NCBI GenBank assembly: GCA_019426215.1
Contig: CM033400.1
Coordinates: 19,576,568 to 19,640,567, forward strand
Source of the DNA: Buddleja alternifolia
Lineage: Eukaryota > Streptophyta > Magnoliopsida > Lamiales > Scrophulariaceae
Length of the DNA stretch: 64,000 nt
Direction: 5' to 3'
The position numbers and the translations under genes were made by a program. Below are positions 12,307 to 23,395 of this stretch, piece by piece; positions within the stretch are counted from its first letter, which is position 1, and the number at the start of each line of letters is the position of its first letter. Below the pieces are notes generated by a model. That model was not told where the DNA came from. It saw only the letters and a list, made by a program, of their open reading frames with translations, and did not search any database.

Positions 12307-13671
12307 TGTGAACAACAAATTTTAAATGTCTGCAATATAATCAAACAAGAAAAATAAGTGGACAAATGAATTTTATTGAATTAAAAATTAATTGGTTGCA
12401 ATCTCTAATATAAATCCTCTGATTCTTCACTTCGACAACTTGATTTTTTAAGGAATTCGAACACTTTGATCTTCCTCCAAATTTGATTTGATTTTTGAAT
12501 AATGTTAATTTGAGAGATTTGCGCCTTAATATCGAATTAAACGTTATTATTTGAATATTTTGTTGGTGGATTCGACTATTCGATCTCCTCCAAATTTGAC
12601 TTGAATTTTAATACCGTTAATTCGTGTGTTTAGCACTTTAATTACGAATTAAACGCTATTATTTGATGAGTTTCGTCAAGAACACTTTGAACTTCTCAAT
12701 GGTCGCCAAAAACACCTTGAATATCACCTTGATTGCCACCAAGACTTGAATATCTCCTTGAACTTCTTTGATGATCGCCAAGAACACCTTGAATATCGCA
12801 TTGAATGCCACCAAATCGCCTTGATTGCCACCTTGATTGACACCAAATCGCCTTAATTGCCGCCTTGATTGACACCAAACCACCTTGATTGCCACCAAAC
12901 CGCTTCAATTCTTCTTGAATTTGAATAGAGAGAACTTATAGTACATTTCTTGATATCTCTTTCTTGCTCAAATTTTGATGTGTTGAATGAATAAATTTGA
13001 ACCCCCTATTTATAGTTGTAGGATGAGAACCATGCCATAATTATTTGATGAGTTGACATGATTTGATTGATTCTCAATAACTTGGTTGACAATTTATTTT
13101 TTTATTTGAAAATATGATTTAAATTGCAATAGAATATGATTTAATTTGCAAAATAATTCAAAAGAGGAAATACTTATATAATATTATAGTATATATAACA
13201 AAATAGGCAAAGTGGCGTGCACAACTTGCCTTAATTTATACATATATATAACATAATAATATACGATTTATACATATAGTATATGTATGATACATATATA
13301 TAACATTAATATATATTATATAAAGTTGGAAAGTGGCGTGTGAAAACCCACTTTGCAATTTATATACATATATTATATTTTCTCTTCTATAAGGAATTAA
13401 ATTGCATGGAATGATTTAAAAGATGCAACAACGTTAGATTTGACTAGCCATAATATATTATCTGAATTTCAATAATATGTTATTTAGGCACATGACTTTT
13501 TTTTTTATTGGCTAGAAATATATGTATAGAATATCAATTTTTGACTATTTAATTTTAGGAATTAGAATTTGATTAAATTTCTAAAATATAAATAGAGAAT
13601 TTTTTAATTGACATCTAATATATTATTCCACGTGTCGCCATTTCATTGGCTATGAATTTAATTTGTCTACA
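12307..13671 (-). mobile_element. Solo LTR in the UvrD-like exon, TSD atatc
   Basis: The ends are TGTGAAC and GTCTACA on the plus strand, flanked by perfect 5-bp duplications atatc at 12302-12306 and 13672-13676. Removing the insert and one duplication restores the helicase reading from LIYDI into FQDYEKMK. On the minus strand a TATA box (ctataaatag) at about 13009-13018 gives the orientation. No internal coding region remains, so the element was reduced by recombination between its LTRs. Confidence 0.82.
12690..12905 (-). repeat. Imperfect tandem repeat inside the solo LTR
   Basis: A unit of roughly 20 bases around ttgattgccaccaaatcgcc recurs about eight to ten times with substitutions and spacing changes. 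It lies downstream of the LTR TATA box, that is in the transcribed part. In two frames it reads as weak GNQGG-type repeats, which I take as a by-product of the repeat rather than as coding. Confidence 0.65.
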
Positions 13672-13676
13672 ATATC

Positions 13677-14960
13677 ATAAATCAACTCCCTTTTCGCTGC
13701 ATTTAAAGTGAGATAATGAAACCTACTCCTGCCTGCTTGGCTTGCTATCACATGCTCATAGACCTCCTTTAAATTGAGACATTATTTCAGTGAACACTCT
13801 TGAAGGATCAATATACTTTGTTACCTTTGCATTGAGATGAGACCAATAGGAGGACCAGAATCGGTCATAAGTAACCTCATTTTTTCTTATGAAAGTCTGT
13901 AGCACAACTGATATTCTACCTTCACACCGAGAGGAATCTTTAACCTCACGGAACCTCTCAAAATATGAAATACCCAGAGTCCCATCTAGCATCATCAAAA
14001 ACTTATGAAATGTGATGATTAGTGGGTACTTTTCCAGTTGAATGCTAATAAATGTGTTCTGAATATCTTTAAACTCAGCCATATCATCTATATCATCCAT
14101 TTCAGTAAAGCTTTTACCAGCGAAGTTTCCACTAGCAAAGTTGTAATTATTAGAAATAAATAATACGTAAAAATCTTACAAGTTTTTAAAGAAGTAAATA
14201 ATACGAAATTTTTTTCATCAAAGTGAGGAAGATTAGGGCAGTGACAATACGAGGTAATAAAGATCATTCATGAAAAATGTTAAAAATCACTATTGATAGA
14301 AATCAATAATATTAATGAGCTCTTCTAACTCAGATGAAGATAGTGCTAAGCCCTTCCACCATATTACAATCATTATTAATCGGATGATTTTTGTTTTGGG
14401 GAGTGGAGCCTAAATCGAAGGAAACAAGGCCGAATGTGTCGGATATTTTTTCCAACTTCAATCTTTTCTAAATATGTTGTTAACTCAGTATACAAAAAAT
14501 ATGATCAGTTGGCGGCTAACATCATATGCAAAAGTGATGATAGAGGAATACAAACACACCTTTTGAGCTGAGATACATGCTTTTTGACTGCATAACATAG
14601 TTTTGGACTCACGGTGACAAAAAGCTAGTGCAAATTACAATTCTGTGAAGCAAGTGAATACTGCTGCATCTTCTGGTACAACTTCATTGTCAAAATAGTC
14701 GTCTTACCAGTTCCAGATCTACCTAGTATGAAGCTGTTTCTAGAAAATAATATTATATTGTGCTCCTCATCAGTGACCTCAAATGGGAGATCCATTTCTC
14801 TTCCCTTGATGTCAGAAAGCAAATGATTCACAACACCACTTGATAATGAGTAAAACTTCATTAACAACAAGCTTTCACTCACTTTGGAATTTTCAATTTA
14901 ACTTCTATTCTCAACAGCAGAAGCACTTGAACCAGCGCTGGATTTGGTGTTATTGAGTTC
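13677..14960 (-). pseudogene. UvrD-like helicase N-terminal half, broken
   Basis: Starts with SESLLLMKFYSLSSGVV at about 14870, then FEVTDEEHNIILF and Walker A FILGRSGTGKTTILTMKL at about 14690-14740. A TAG at about 14628 precedes LFVTVSPKLCYAVKKHVSQL (14570-14625). After an intron come MDDIDDMAEFKDI and YPLIITFHKFLMMLDGTLG (13990-14100), then RVFTEIMSQFKGGL at about 13760. A TAA lies upstream of SESLL at about 14899. After GGL the reading meets TGA and TAG codons and a frameshift before LIYDI at the solo-LTR insertion point. The P-loop itself is intact. Confidence 0.83.
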
Positions 14961-15267
14961 CTTAAAATAGATTATTTCATTTGAAGACGGCCAACTCTTT
15001 GGCACCTCTAAATTTCTACACAAAAGTGAAAATTTACGTAATTAGTTTTGTCAATGAAAAACGCAGTCATGTTCATAAGCAGAAAAGTAGTGTGTGTATC
15101 CTAAAGAAGATATGGAAACTTTTCAAGCACATAAGTCACGGTTCGGATCCTCTATTCCAATTTGGGGATTCATCTTGTATTCCAAACAATAGATTCATAG
15201 CTAGTGTGAAATGTTTCCTTAAATATACACTTGGCCTTTTCAATATACAAGATATACATTTAATGAT

Positions 15268-17081
15268 TCAACAAAATATGATGACGTACCCCTCCAAACA
15301 TTTCTCCTTGCAGTGGTTGATAAAATTTTCTGTACACATAGCATATACGCTGTCAAGTCTTTTCAACAATTTTGGGATCTCCGCCAAAGGTAATATGTCC
15401 CACACTTTCAAAACTTGTTCATAAATGGAGGCCTTCATTATATCAATAGAGCAAACAATGTAATAGTTTTCAACCTTAAATTGTTTCACTATATACGACG
15501 ATATCTCGCACGTGCAGTCCACATTTATTTTCCTAGGCCGCCAACCACTCGCAAGCTTAAGTAACAAATTTATGGCCAACTTCTTAACATGGGAAGGTTT
15601 CAATTTCTGAAACGATTTTCGGAAGTTATCACTGAATAAAACCTGAAATATGCGAGATATAGTGTAAGAAAAAAATTTCACTGGCTTAAAACATGTAAAG
15701 ACAATAGTCAGCACTAAAAACCATGACTACAATGCAAAATGCAAAGAAATTAAACATAGTCAAGAACGGAAGCTCAAGAAAATATTACGTAAAGAGTGAG
15801 TAATCAAACTTGACGCTATTATATTGAAATGTATACTGGATAAGGGGTTGATATCCACTACCCCTGAGAACATTAAAAGTCTTTAAGTACCTCTTGATTC
15901 TAGGAAACAAGCTTAAATGGACAAAAATAACCATAAGGCTTACTAAAAGTACCTTCCATCTTGCGGTCTTGAAAAGTATACTCTCCCCACTGAGCAGATC
16001 TTCAAGTTGTTCCAACTCTTTCTTAACATCTACAATAGTTTTTTCAATATCACAATCTTCATTATCAGTGAAGAAACACTGACGATCCTTAGCATCACAT
16101 ATTAATGCTTGCCAAAGGGAATCAGATTTACTCAAAGTCCCTTCATTTCCCAATATCCATAGACAGTGACTACAAAGGAGGGGAAAAGAAAAATAGAATC
16201 ACGATTTTTGTATAACAAAATATAAACTAAAAAGTAGATAATAATCATCTTACGATGTCACTTACCGAGCTCTTGTTAAAGCGACATTGGCTCTTTGAGG
16301 ACTAGACAAGAACCCAGTGGATCCACCACAATTAGACCTTACAGTAGATATGATTATGATGTCTTCTTCCCCCCCTTGAAACCCATCTATTGACTTCACC
16401 TTAACTACAAACCTCTCATGGTTTTCATACTTCTGCTTAATTTTATCTCGTATCGCCACAACTTGAGCAGCATAGGGTGATATCAATCCAATGTTGAGCT
16501 TCTCTTTCGAGCCATTCCATGCTGATCATAAAAACAAAATCACGAATTAAAATAAAAAAAGAAAGAAAAATCCATGCTGTTCGTAATAAAGACAAAATCA
16601 TAATGTGAACATGATCTATATAGCATCAACCTTAAGAACCCTACCTATAAAACAAGATCACACATTAAGAAAACTCATCAAATTGCAAAACAACTAATTG
16701 TGCACCTTATCAGAAAACTGAATTAACGATCCATAATAGGTCCATACAGTGTGAATATACATCTAGGGGAACACATGTAGAGTCCACTGTGGCAAACTAT
16801 TAGTAAAAGCAAACAAGACTATACAAACAAATCATTAACATTTCTTGTCTCGATAGGTCTTGAATTTAGACAAAGTAACTTCTGTTGGAATTTAAATCTT
16901 ATGATGTTTAATGCAAATAACCTTAAACAATATTCTTCTGCATATTCTTAACATACCTTTGAGGAGTTTATGTACTAGCTTCACTACTACTGCTACCTTG
17001 ACCATGTTTCTTCTATTGTGCCCTACTTCATCCAATTCTTCTTTTCCGCCACGGATATTAATGAATGAATAGGGACCAAAC
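15268..17081 (-). pseudogene. Sen1-like helicase C-terminal exons
   Basis: Four exons are readable. The first runs about 17081-16957 (GPYSFINI, then NMVKVAVV) to a GTATGT donor. The second, about 16520-16266, holds [32 protein letters not shown] and [11 protein letters not shown] (helicase motifs V and VI), ending at a GTAAGT donor. The third, about 16168-15957, has CLWILGNEGTL, SLWQALICDAKDRQCFF and ILFKTARWKV. The fourth, about 15642-15283, has LFSDNFRKSFQKLK, LLLKLASGWR, YEQVLKVWDILPL and HCKEKCLEG. The first exon is split from its upstream half by the 17082-22201 insertion. Splice sites remain canonical, suggesting recent death. Confidence 0.85.
16521..16956 (-). other. Intron of the helicase pseudogene
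   Basis: Lies between the GTATGT donor at about 16956 and the acceptor at about 16521. Joining the flanks continues the frame from HKLLK into AWNGSKEKL. No coding potential or repeat was seen inside. Confidence 0.6.
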
Positions 17082-18330
17082 TGTTGGAAATCTTGATTGA
17101 GTAAATTGTGTTTAGCGCAATTTTATTGGAGATTTAAGTGAATTCCACATGTTGAGAGTGGAGTGTCTTTGGCTTAAATTAATCTACGTTTTGAGTAGAT
17201 AAATTTATAGTATTTAATTACTCAAATCCGATTTCGGGTGAATGAGAAATTAATTAGCAAAGTGTATCACTTAAAATGTTTATCGTAATTGGAATCAATA
17301 ATTGATGTGAACATAGGCGAATAAATGATCTCAATTATACGATCGACGGCCGCGGTTGTATAAGAAATAGTTCATTTAGTTTGTGGTCTAAAATGTTCAA
17401 ATCGGAAAATTGAGGGACCAATTTGAAAGGACTTAAGGAATCAAGATTCAAAGTTTTGGGGTCAAAATTAAAGTCTGTGGAAATATAGGGGCTGAATTGC
17501 AAGCCGGATGGTGCAACCGCCCACACCGAATCATTTCCCGAAAATAGTGGCTTGTTATTGGTTGAAAGGCGGGTGTACGGTACACCAGCCACACCGGATC
17601 ATAACCATGTCAGGCGGATTTTGTCTTTTAGCTCAGGGGTTGTTTTGAACAATTGCAACTCTTGGGGCAAATCTGAAAAGTCCGAAAAGGTGCAATCAGG
17701 GGGCATTTTGTCCAAAAGACACAACCTTTGGGCCTTTCTGCAGAAATCCGAAAAGTCACACTTTTTGACCCAAAACCTTTCATTCTCTATAAATAGCCCC
17801 CATAGTTTGGATTTATTGACACCAATATCATATTCTCTTCTCTCTTTTATTCTTAGTACTAATTTGAGTACTTTGAATATTCTTTTGTTTCTTAAATATT
17901 AATTTTAATATTTTAAGAATAGTGTTGAATATTAAATGCTAAATTGAGCATTTAAAATATTCTTGAAGTTCTTAAATATTATTTTAAGAATTATTTAGTA
18001 CTAATTTGAGTACTTTAAATATTCTTAAATATTATTTTAATATTGTAAGAATAAGTTTGCATATTAAATGTTTAGATGTGCATTTAATTCATTCATGTCC
18101 ATCGAGAGAGTTTGGAACAAGTATTTTGTTCGCTAGACTCGAAAATTTGTAATGGTACTATTTTCGAGACGTTTGTCGTTGTATCTTGGGAGACAATTGC
18201 CGTATTCCGTGACCACCAAGTGCGGGGCAATATTGTCTTAAGGAAATAGGGTAACCCTTGCCTCGACATATCATTATCATTTTGCATCTTCATAAACACC
18301 GCTCGTTACGCACTAAATTTTTTCCCAACA
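17082..18330 (+). repeat. 5' LTR of the 17-22 kb element
   Basis: It is 1249 bp, TGTTGGAAATC to TTTCCCAACA. A TATA box (ctctataaatagcc) lies at about 17787-17800, so U3 is about 700 bp. Downstream of it is a run of repeated aatatt/ttaaatatt motifs (about 17860-18070). Confidence 0.93.
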
Positions 18331-18346
18331 ACTTAAGACAATATTG
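18228..18346 (+). promoter_or_regulatory. Self-complementary primer-binding position of the 17-22 kb element
   Basis: The sequence starting one base after the 5' LTR (cttaagacaatattg, 18332-18346) is the perfect reverse complement of 18228-18242 inside the LTR. This is where a tRNA primer-binding site is expected, yet no standard initiator-Met PBS is visible. The element RNA could therefore fold so that its own U5 segment occupies the PBS. Confidence 0.5.
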
Positions 18347-20953
18347 AGTGTATTATGAAGATGGTTTTGCTCAAGTTATCTCTGCCCATAAGAGACATCA
18401 GATTCATTAGCAAAAAGGGAGTTCAACTCAAATTTTGTTTAATTCAAATTATATTAAATTGCTTTCAATGACAATTTAATTTATTTTTCTTGTGCATGGC
18501 GTACAAAACGTGGTTCTGGACCAAGAGGTGCCCCGTTTGGTGAATAAGAGGAGTTCTTTGCCAAATAGATGAGACGAAGATGCACTTTTTGGTGGATATT
18601 AAGCAACACTGCATGGAATAACTTCCAAGATAAGTTTATTTCTTTATATCAAAGCACTTATGTGAATGGATATATAACAAAATGTCATTTTGCATGGATC
18701 AATATTATTGTGCATGGTAAAAATATATACTCTGCCTTCCGTCACGTGCTAAAAGTATTGGTTTGTGATATAAGTAATTGTATCAGTTACAATTACAAGA
18801 GATTCATATTAGGCATGCTTAATTTATATATTGGACTAAGTAATTAATGTGCTCAAACCAATACTGTTGCTAAGAATTATGATACATGCAAATTGATACG
18901 TGTATTGGTCGTGTACACTGAAGTGATACACTATTTATTCCTGGAACATAAAATTGGACTTGTTGGTCCATGTCTAAAGAATAAATAATTGCAGTACTTT
19001 ATGTTGCCACCCATATATGAAATAATTGTTTAGTAGTTTTCTTTCGGCTTATGAATAAATGCAATAAGTGTGATTCTTCACTATATTTGATAGTCTTAAG
19101 TATAAAGCCTGATCACAATGAATAAAGAAATGCAGTATTTAAATAGTTGATTTAAATTGATTGCATGTTCTTTTCATGTGGTAGTGACGTTTATTTAAAG
19201 AAGTCAATTTTGTGTTTAGAATAATTATTGCATTATTTAGAATTGTAGCCTACAATTTTCACCGTAAAAGTAAAATAGTTGTAGAGGCTAAACTAGTTGT
19301 GGTTTCATTTAAGTGAAAAAAAATTGAGCCTAATTTTAAGAAATTAAAATAGACAATGTGGAATGTCGTCACTATGAACCTCTAAGGTTTCTAAGTGAGA
19401 ATTTTTCCAAATGTTTCATATTATGAAACATAATCTCCGAAGAGAGAAATGTGGACGACATATTATACAAAGTACACAACTTGGTCAAGAATAAAGGATG
19501 TTAATTGTCGGAGTAAGATCGTGAAATTCGATCAGACGTCTGAAATTAAATCCGAGAAAATGACTTTAAGGATATAGACAATTTGGTAAAACCAAATTAT
19601 AGTTGGTGTATTGACAATAGTCGAAATAAGGATAAGGAAAAATAGTTCCGAGTGGACAACCACAAACGTGGTAAATCGAACCACGCCGACAATGGTTAAT
19701 CATAGATAAACCGAACCATGTAAATGGTGGGTGACCGTTGAGGACAAGTTGAACCATATAATTGATGAGTGTTCGAACCACACAAATGGTGGGTGATCAT
19801 CAAGACTAAACCAAGCTAGGCAAATGGTGGGTGATTAGATCACTAAAACCAAGTTAGGCAAATAGTGGGTGGTCCGACCTTACGCTCTCGACTGTAGTGA
19901 AAAATAACTAAGCAAATGGTGGGTCGACACCGGTGCTACACATACATCCAAGCTGGAAAGGTAGATGTATTGAGTATCACGAGTAATCGACATAATGACC
20001 TTTTGAAGGCATTAACTAGAGTTCTTAGATATCTAAAATATGATATGAACTGTGACTACTCTATACGATATATCCAAGTGTACTAATAGAATACACTGAG
20101 GAAAAATGGATATTCTTTATTGGCTAGATTTTGTGCCACCTATTCCGATATATTGTACAAAATAGTTGACAGTCGGAAGGGCACAAAATAGCATGTAAAG
20201 TGGTAGTCTCGACACAAACGTCGAAGATATAAAACCATTAACAGTGATCTTCAGTGACATTGTCTCTATTGATTGAGTAAAATCAAATGAGAACATATGG
20301 ATCCAAATGTATGCCTAAAAGATCAAATAAACTGCATATCGATGGGAATGGGCTTAAAGCCTACATAATTAAGAATCGACATAGTGGAAACCCAACCTTG
20401 TTGACTGGAGATCCCAAGATCTTGGTTCAATGGGAGAACGAAATTATGAAGATTCAGTGATGCACTTGAGGAGTTTAAAACTCCTACCCATTCCTAGGAT
20501 AAACAAGTGCAACCTGCAGAGCGTAGCTGAGGTTAAGCAAGTAGCTTTTAATGATTCCTATACTGTCTAAATGTGTGACGTAACAAAGTGGGGTACGGCA
20601 GGGTACTCTTTATAGGAGATCACCTATGTAAGTGAGAAGTGAGGGCCGCTTCAATATAGTAAACACTTATGAATCCAAGATGGTGTTCCATGGCCAAAAC
20701 GGACCCAATTGAGAACAAAATCTGTTAGAGAAGTTATTGTGTGAGTATCATTGTCTTGGTTTACACAAACGGCTGACCAATTCAAGACATCACGTTCATT
20801 GGGGAGCCAAGTAAATCCGATGGTATTTCACTAAGGAAGGTTCAAAGCCACAAGCTACCTCTCCTGATGCAATAGCTTTTCGCCCGAACTCTCTCATTGT
20901 CTGCATAGTCTGCATTGTGTCTGCATTTGCATTAATTTCATTCATGGTGGGTA
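18331..20953 (+). other. Decayed interior of the 17-22 kb element
   Basis: No long ORF. A weak match to the copia RNase H entry (VLRYLKYDMN) appears at about 20018, in the same orientation as the LTRs, followed by stop-ridden sequence. At 19640-19930 a loose repeat with the core gcaaatggtgggt occurs about six times. The last 500 bases resemble the 3' untranslated region of copia elements. I could not identify a gag. Confidence 0.5.
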
Positions 20954-22201
20954 TGTTGGAAATCTTGATTGAGTAAATTGTGTTTAGCGCAATTTTATTG
21001 GAGATTTAAGTGAATTCCACATGTTGAGAGTGGAGTGTCTTTGGCTTAAATTAATCTACGTTTTGAGTAGATAAATTTATAGTATTTAATTACTCAAATC
21101 CGATTTCGGGTGAATGAGAAATTAATTAGCAAAGTGTATCACTTAAAATGTTTATCGTAATTGGAATCAATAATTGATGTGAACATAGGCGAATAAAGAT
21201 CTCAATTATACGATCGACGGCCGCGGTTGTATAAGAAATAGTTCATTTAGTTTGTGGTCTAAAATGTTCAAATCGGAAAATTGAGGGACCAATTTGAAAG
21301 GACTTAAGGAATCAAGATTCAAAGTTTTGGGGTCAAAATTAAAGTCTGTGGAAATATAGGGGCTGAATTGCAAGCCGGATGGTGCAACCGCCCACACCGA
21401 ATCATTTCCCGAAAATAGTGGCTTGTTATTGGTTGAAAGGCGGGTGTACGGTACACCAGCCACACCGGATCATAACCATGTCAGACGGATTTTGTCTTTT
21501 AGCTCAGGGGTTGTTTTGAACAATTGCAACTCTTGGGGCAAATCTGAAAAGTCCGAAAAGGTGCAATCAGGGGGCATTTTGTCCAAAAGACACAACCTTT
21601 GGGCCTTTCTGCAGAAATCCGAAAAGTCACACTTTTTGACCCAAAACCTTTCATTCTCTATAAATAGCCCCCATAGTTTGGATTTATTGACACCAATATC
21701 ATATTCTCTTCTCTCTTTTATTCTTAGTACTAATTTGAGTACTTTGAATATTCTTTTGTTTCTTAAATATTAATTTTAATATTTTAAGAATAGTGTTGAA
21801 TATTAAATGCTAAATTGAGCATTTAAAATATTCTTGAAGTTCTTAAATATTATTTTAAGAATTATTTAGTACTAATTTGAGTACTTTAAATATTCTTAAA
21901 TATTATTTTAATATTGTAAGAATAAGTTTGCATATTAAATGTTTAGATGTGCATTTAATTCATTCATGTCCATCGAGAGAGTTTGGAACAAGTATTTTGT
22001 TCGCTAGGCTCGAAAATTTGTAGTGGTACTATTTTCGAGACGTTTGTCGTTGTATCTTGGGAGACAATTGCCGTATTCCGTGACCACCAAGTGCGGGGCA
22101 ATATTGTCTTAAGGAAATAGGGTAACCCTTGCCTCGACATATCATTATCATTTTGCATCTTCATAAACACCGCTCGTTACGCACTAAATTTTTTCCCAAC
22201 A
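20954..22201 (+). repeat. 3' LTR of the 17-22 kb element
   Basis: It is 1248 bp, nearly identical to the 5' copy. Differences seen are a missing base near 21197, a G/A at about 21484 and changes near 22008 and 22023. A weak purine stretch (catggtgggta) precedes it as the polypurine tract. Confidence 0.92.
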
Positions 22202-23395
22202 CAAACATCCTCCCTCTAAGGTAGCATTTTTCATAGCTTTGGCTCTGCACGTTAGGTGCATCTAATATCTGGTTAAGAGAGAAATTTAAATTTGGAAACC
22301 GACTTATTGAAGGATGCATCCTATATTGCATGTTAAGTAGATACTTAGAATGACCCAATGAGCTCAATCTTTCAAATAAACTTCTGCCAAATCCAGCTTC
22401 TTGACACACCTGCATATATATAATATATAATGAAGCGTGTCCAACAAGGTCAAGCGACAACAAGAGGCAGCATTAGACATGCAATATAATCAAGGGATGT
22501 AATTGCGGAAAGATGAGGGGTTTACTTTTAATTAAACAAAAACTTAGGCGAGGTTGATGTAACTTTCCCTCTAATGCATTATTAAGTTCACACTTACCTT
22601 GCTACTGACTGTAGCTGGTAATTGACACTCGTCACCAACCAGAATAGCATGCCTCACATCAGGTATCTGAAGGGCTATAGCTGTTTCGCACTCCTTCACT
22701 TGAGCAGCTTCATCAATGACCAACAAATTAAACGGTTCCATATCAACCATGTGTAATTTATATGCGGATGAAGTGGTGCAAAATATTAAAGAAGCCTTTT
22801 GGAAACAGAACTCCTTACTTGAACTCCATGGTGGAAGGCCAACGTTAGCAAGCGAACACTGAAGAGATCTTAGAATAGACAGACACTGGCTTCTGATATA
22901 CGGTAACGATGATTTATCAAGGACAGATTTTGAACCAATCATAATTCTCTTTTGTAGAAAGATGCTCTCAATTCTTGAGATGTCATGCTACAATCTTCAA
23001 ACAACACTTCAATAGAGCCAAGAAGAGACACAAGTTGCATCATACTTTGAAAGTTTTGCTCAAGAAGAAATCTTTTAGGTAAATGAGTTAAGAATGTTAT
23101 CATTGATTCTCTCAGAGGCGTTACTATATGTGCAAATCGGTCTCTAGCATACTCAAGAAATGACTTGATTAGTTCTGGTTGCTGAATAGTTTCATCTTCA
23201 AGAATCCTTTTAGCTTTGATGCTCTCATTCTCCACATATATTTTATATTGAGAAACACAGTCTTCGAGAAAATCAATCATGGACACAACACAATGTTTCC
23301 AACCAGTTGATGGTACTAAGCATTCTATAAGCCAGTCAACACGATAATCTAAAAATATTTCCTCAACACCCGGGCCAACTTTCAAACGATCTTTA
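22202..23395 (-). pseudogene. Sen1-like helicase N-terminal exons, 5' end lost
   Basis: Reading begins DRLKVGPGVEEIFLDYR at about 23393 and continues WKHCVVSMIDFLEDCVSQY. A frameshift near 22940-22960 is followed by SQCLSILRSLQCSL, FCFQKASLIFCTTSSAYKLH, Walker B in LLVIDEAAQVKECE and motif III in AILVGDECQLPA. A GTAAGT donor lies at 22597. The next exon starts at 22410 with VCQEAGFGRSLFERL, LLNMQYRMHPSIS and ILDAPN, and stops at the LTR insertion at 22202. The upstream exons with Walker A (GPPGTGKT in the family) are absent; the 23395 edge abuts copia sequence. Confidence 0.86.

Larger units (their letters stand above)
17082..22201 (+). mobile_element. Young LTR retrotransposon with decayed interior, TSD caaac
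   Basis: Two direct LTRs (17082-18330 and 20954-22201) with TGTTGG...CCAACA ends flank a 2.6-kb interior. Perfect 5-bp duplications caaac lie at 17077-17081 and 22202-22206, and the host helicase codons read across when the insert is removed. By eye the LTRs differ at about four sites plus one small indel over 1.25 kb, so insertion is recent. The interior has no intact gag or pol, so this is a non-autonomous copy moved in trans. The U5 region shares blocks (gttgtatcttggga, gcgggg, aatatt) with the copia LTR at 26.4-27.4 kb, suggesting a related copia lineage. Confidence 0.93.
9843..23395 (-). pseudogene. Sen1-like/UvrD-like helicase with TPR repeats, pseudogene (whole locus)
   Basis: This is a plant-specific giant gene that joins a Sen1/MAGATAMA3-type superfamily 1 helicase, a UvrD/TRANK1-like helicase and a C-terminal TPR region. 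Segments lie in the right order on the minus strand from 23395 down to 9843 and many splice sites are still readable. It is dead. The N-terminus with Walker A of the first helicase is missing beyond 23395, where a truncated copia element begins. A solo LTR and a full LTR element interrupt exons, several stops and frameshifts occur, and the C-terminal end is removed by a Sirevirus. Family assignment comes from motif order and conserved blocks; the cellular role of the intact family is poorly known. Confidence 0.88.

Noticed and set aside
12659..12908. GNQGG-like repeat proteins on the minus strand
   Set aside because: Open in more than one frame because of a ~20-base tandem repeat; not a gene.
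19640..19930. CRISPR-like repeat array
   Set aside because: Repeat units and spacers are irregular in length and sequence, and the setting is a plant retroelement.
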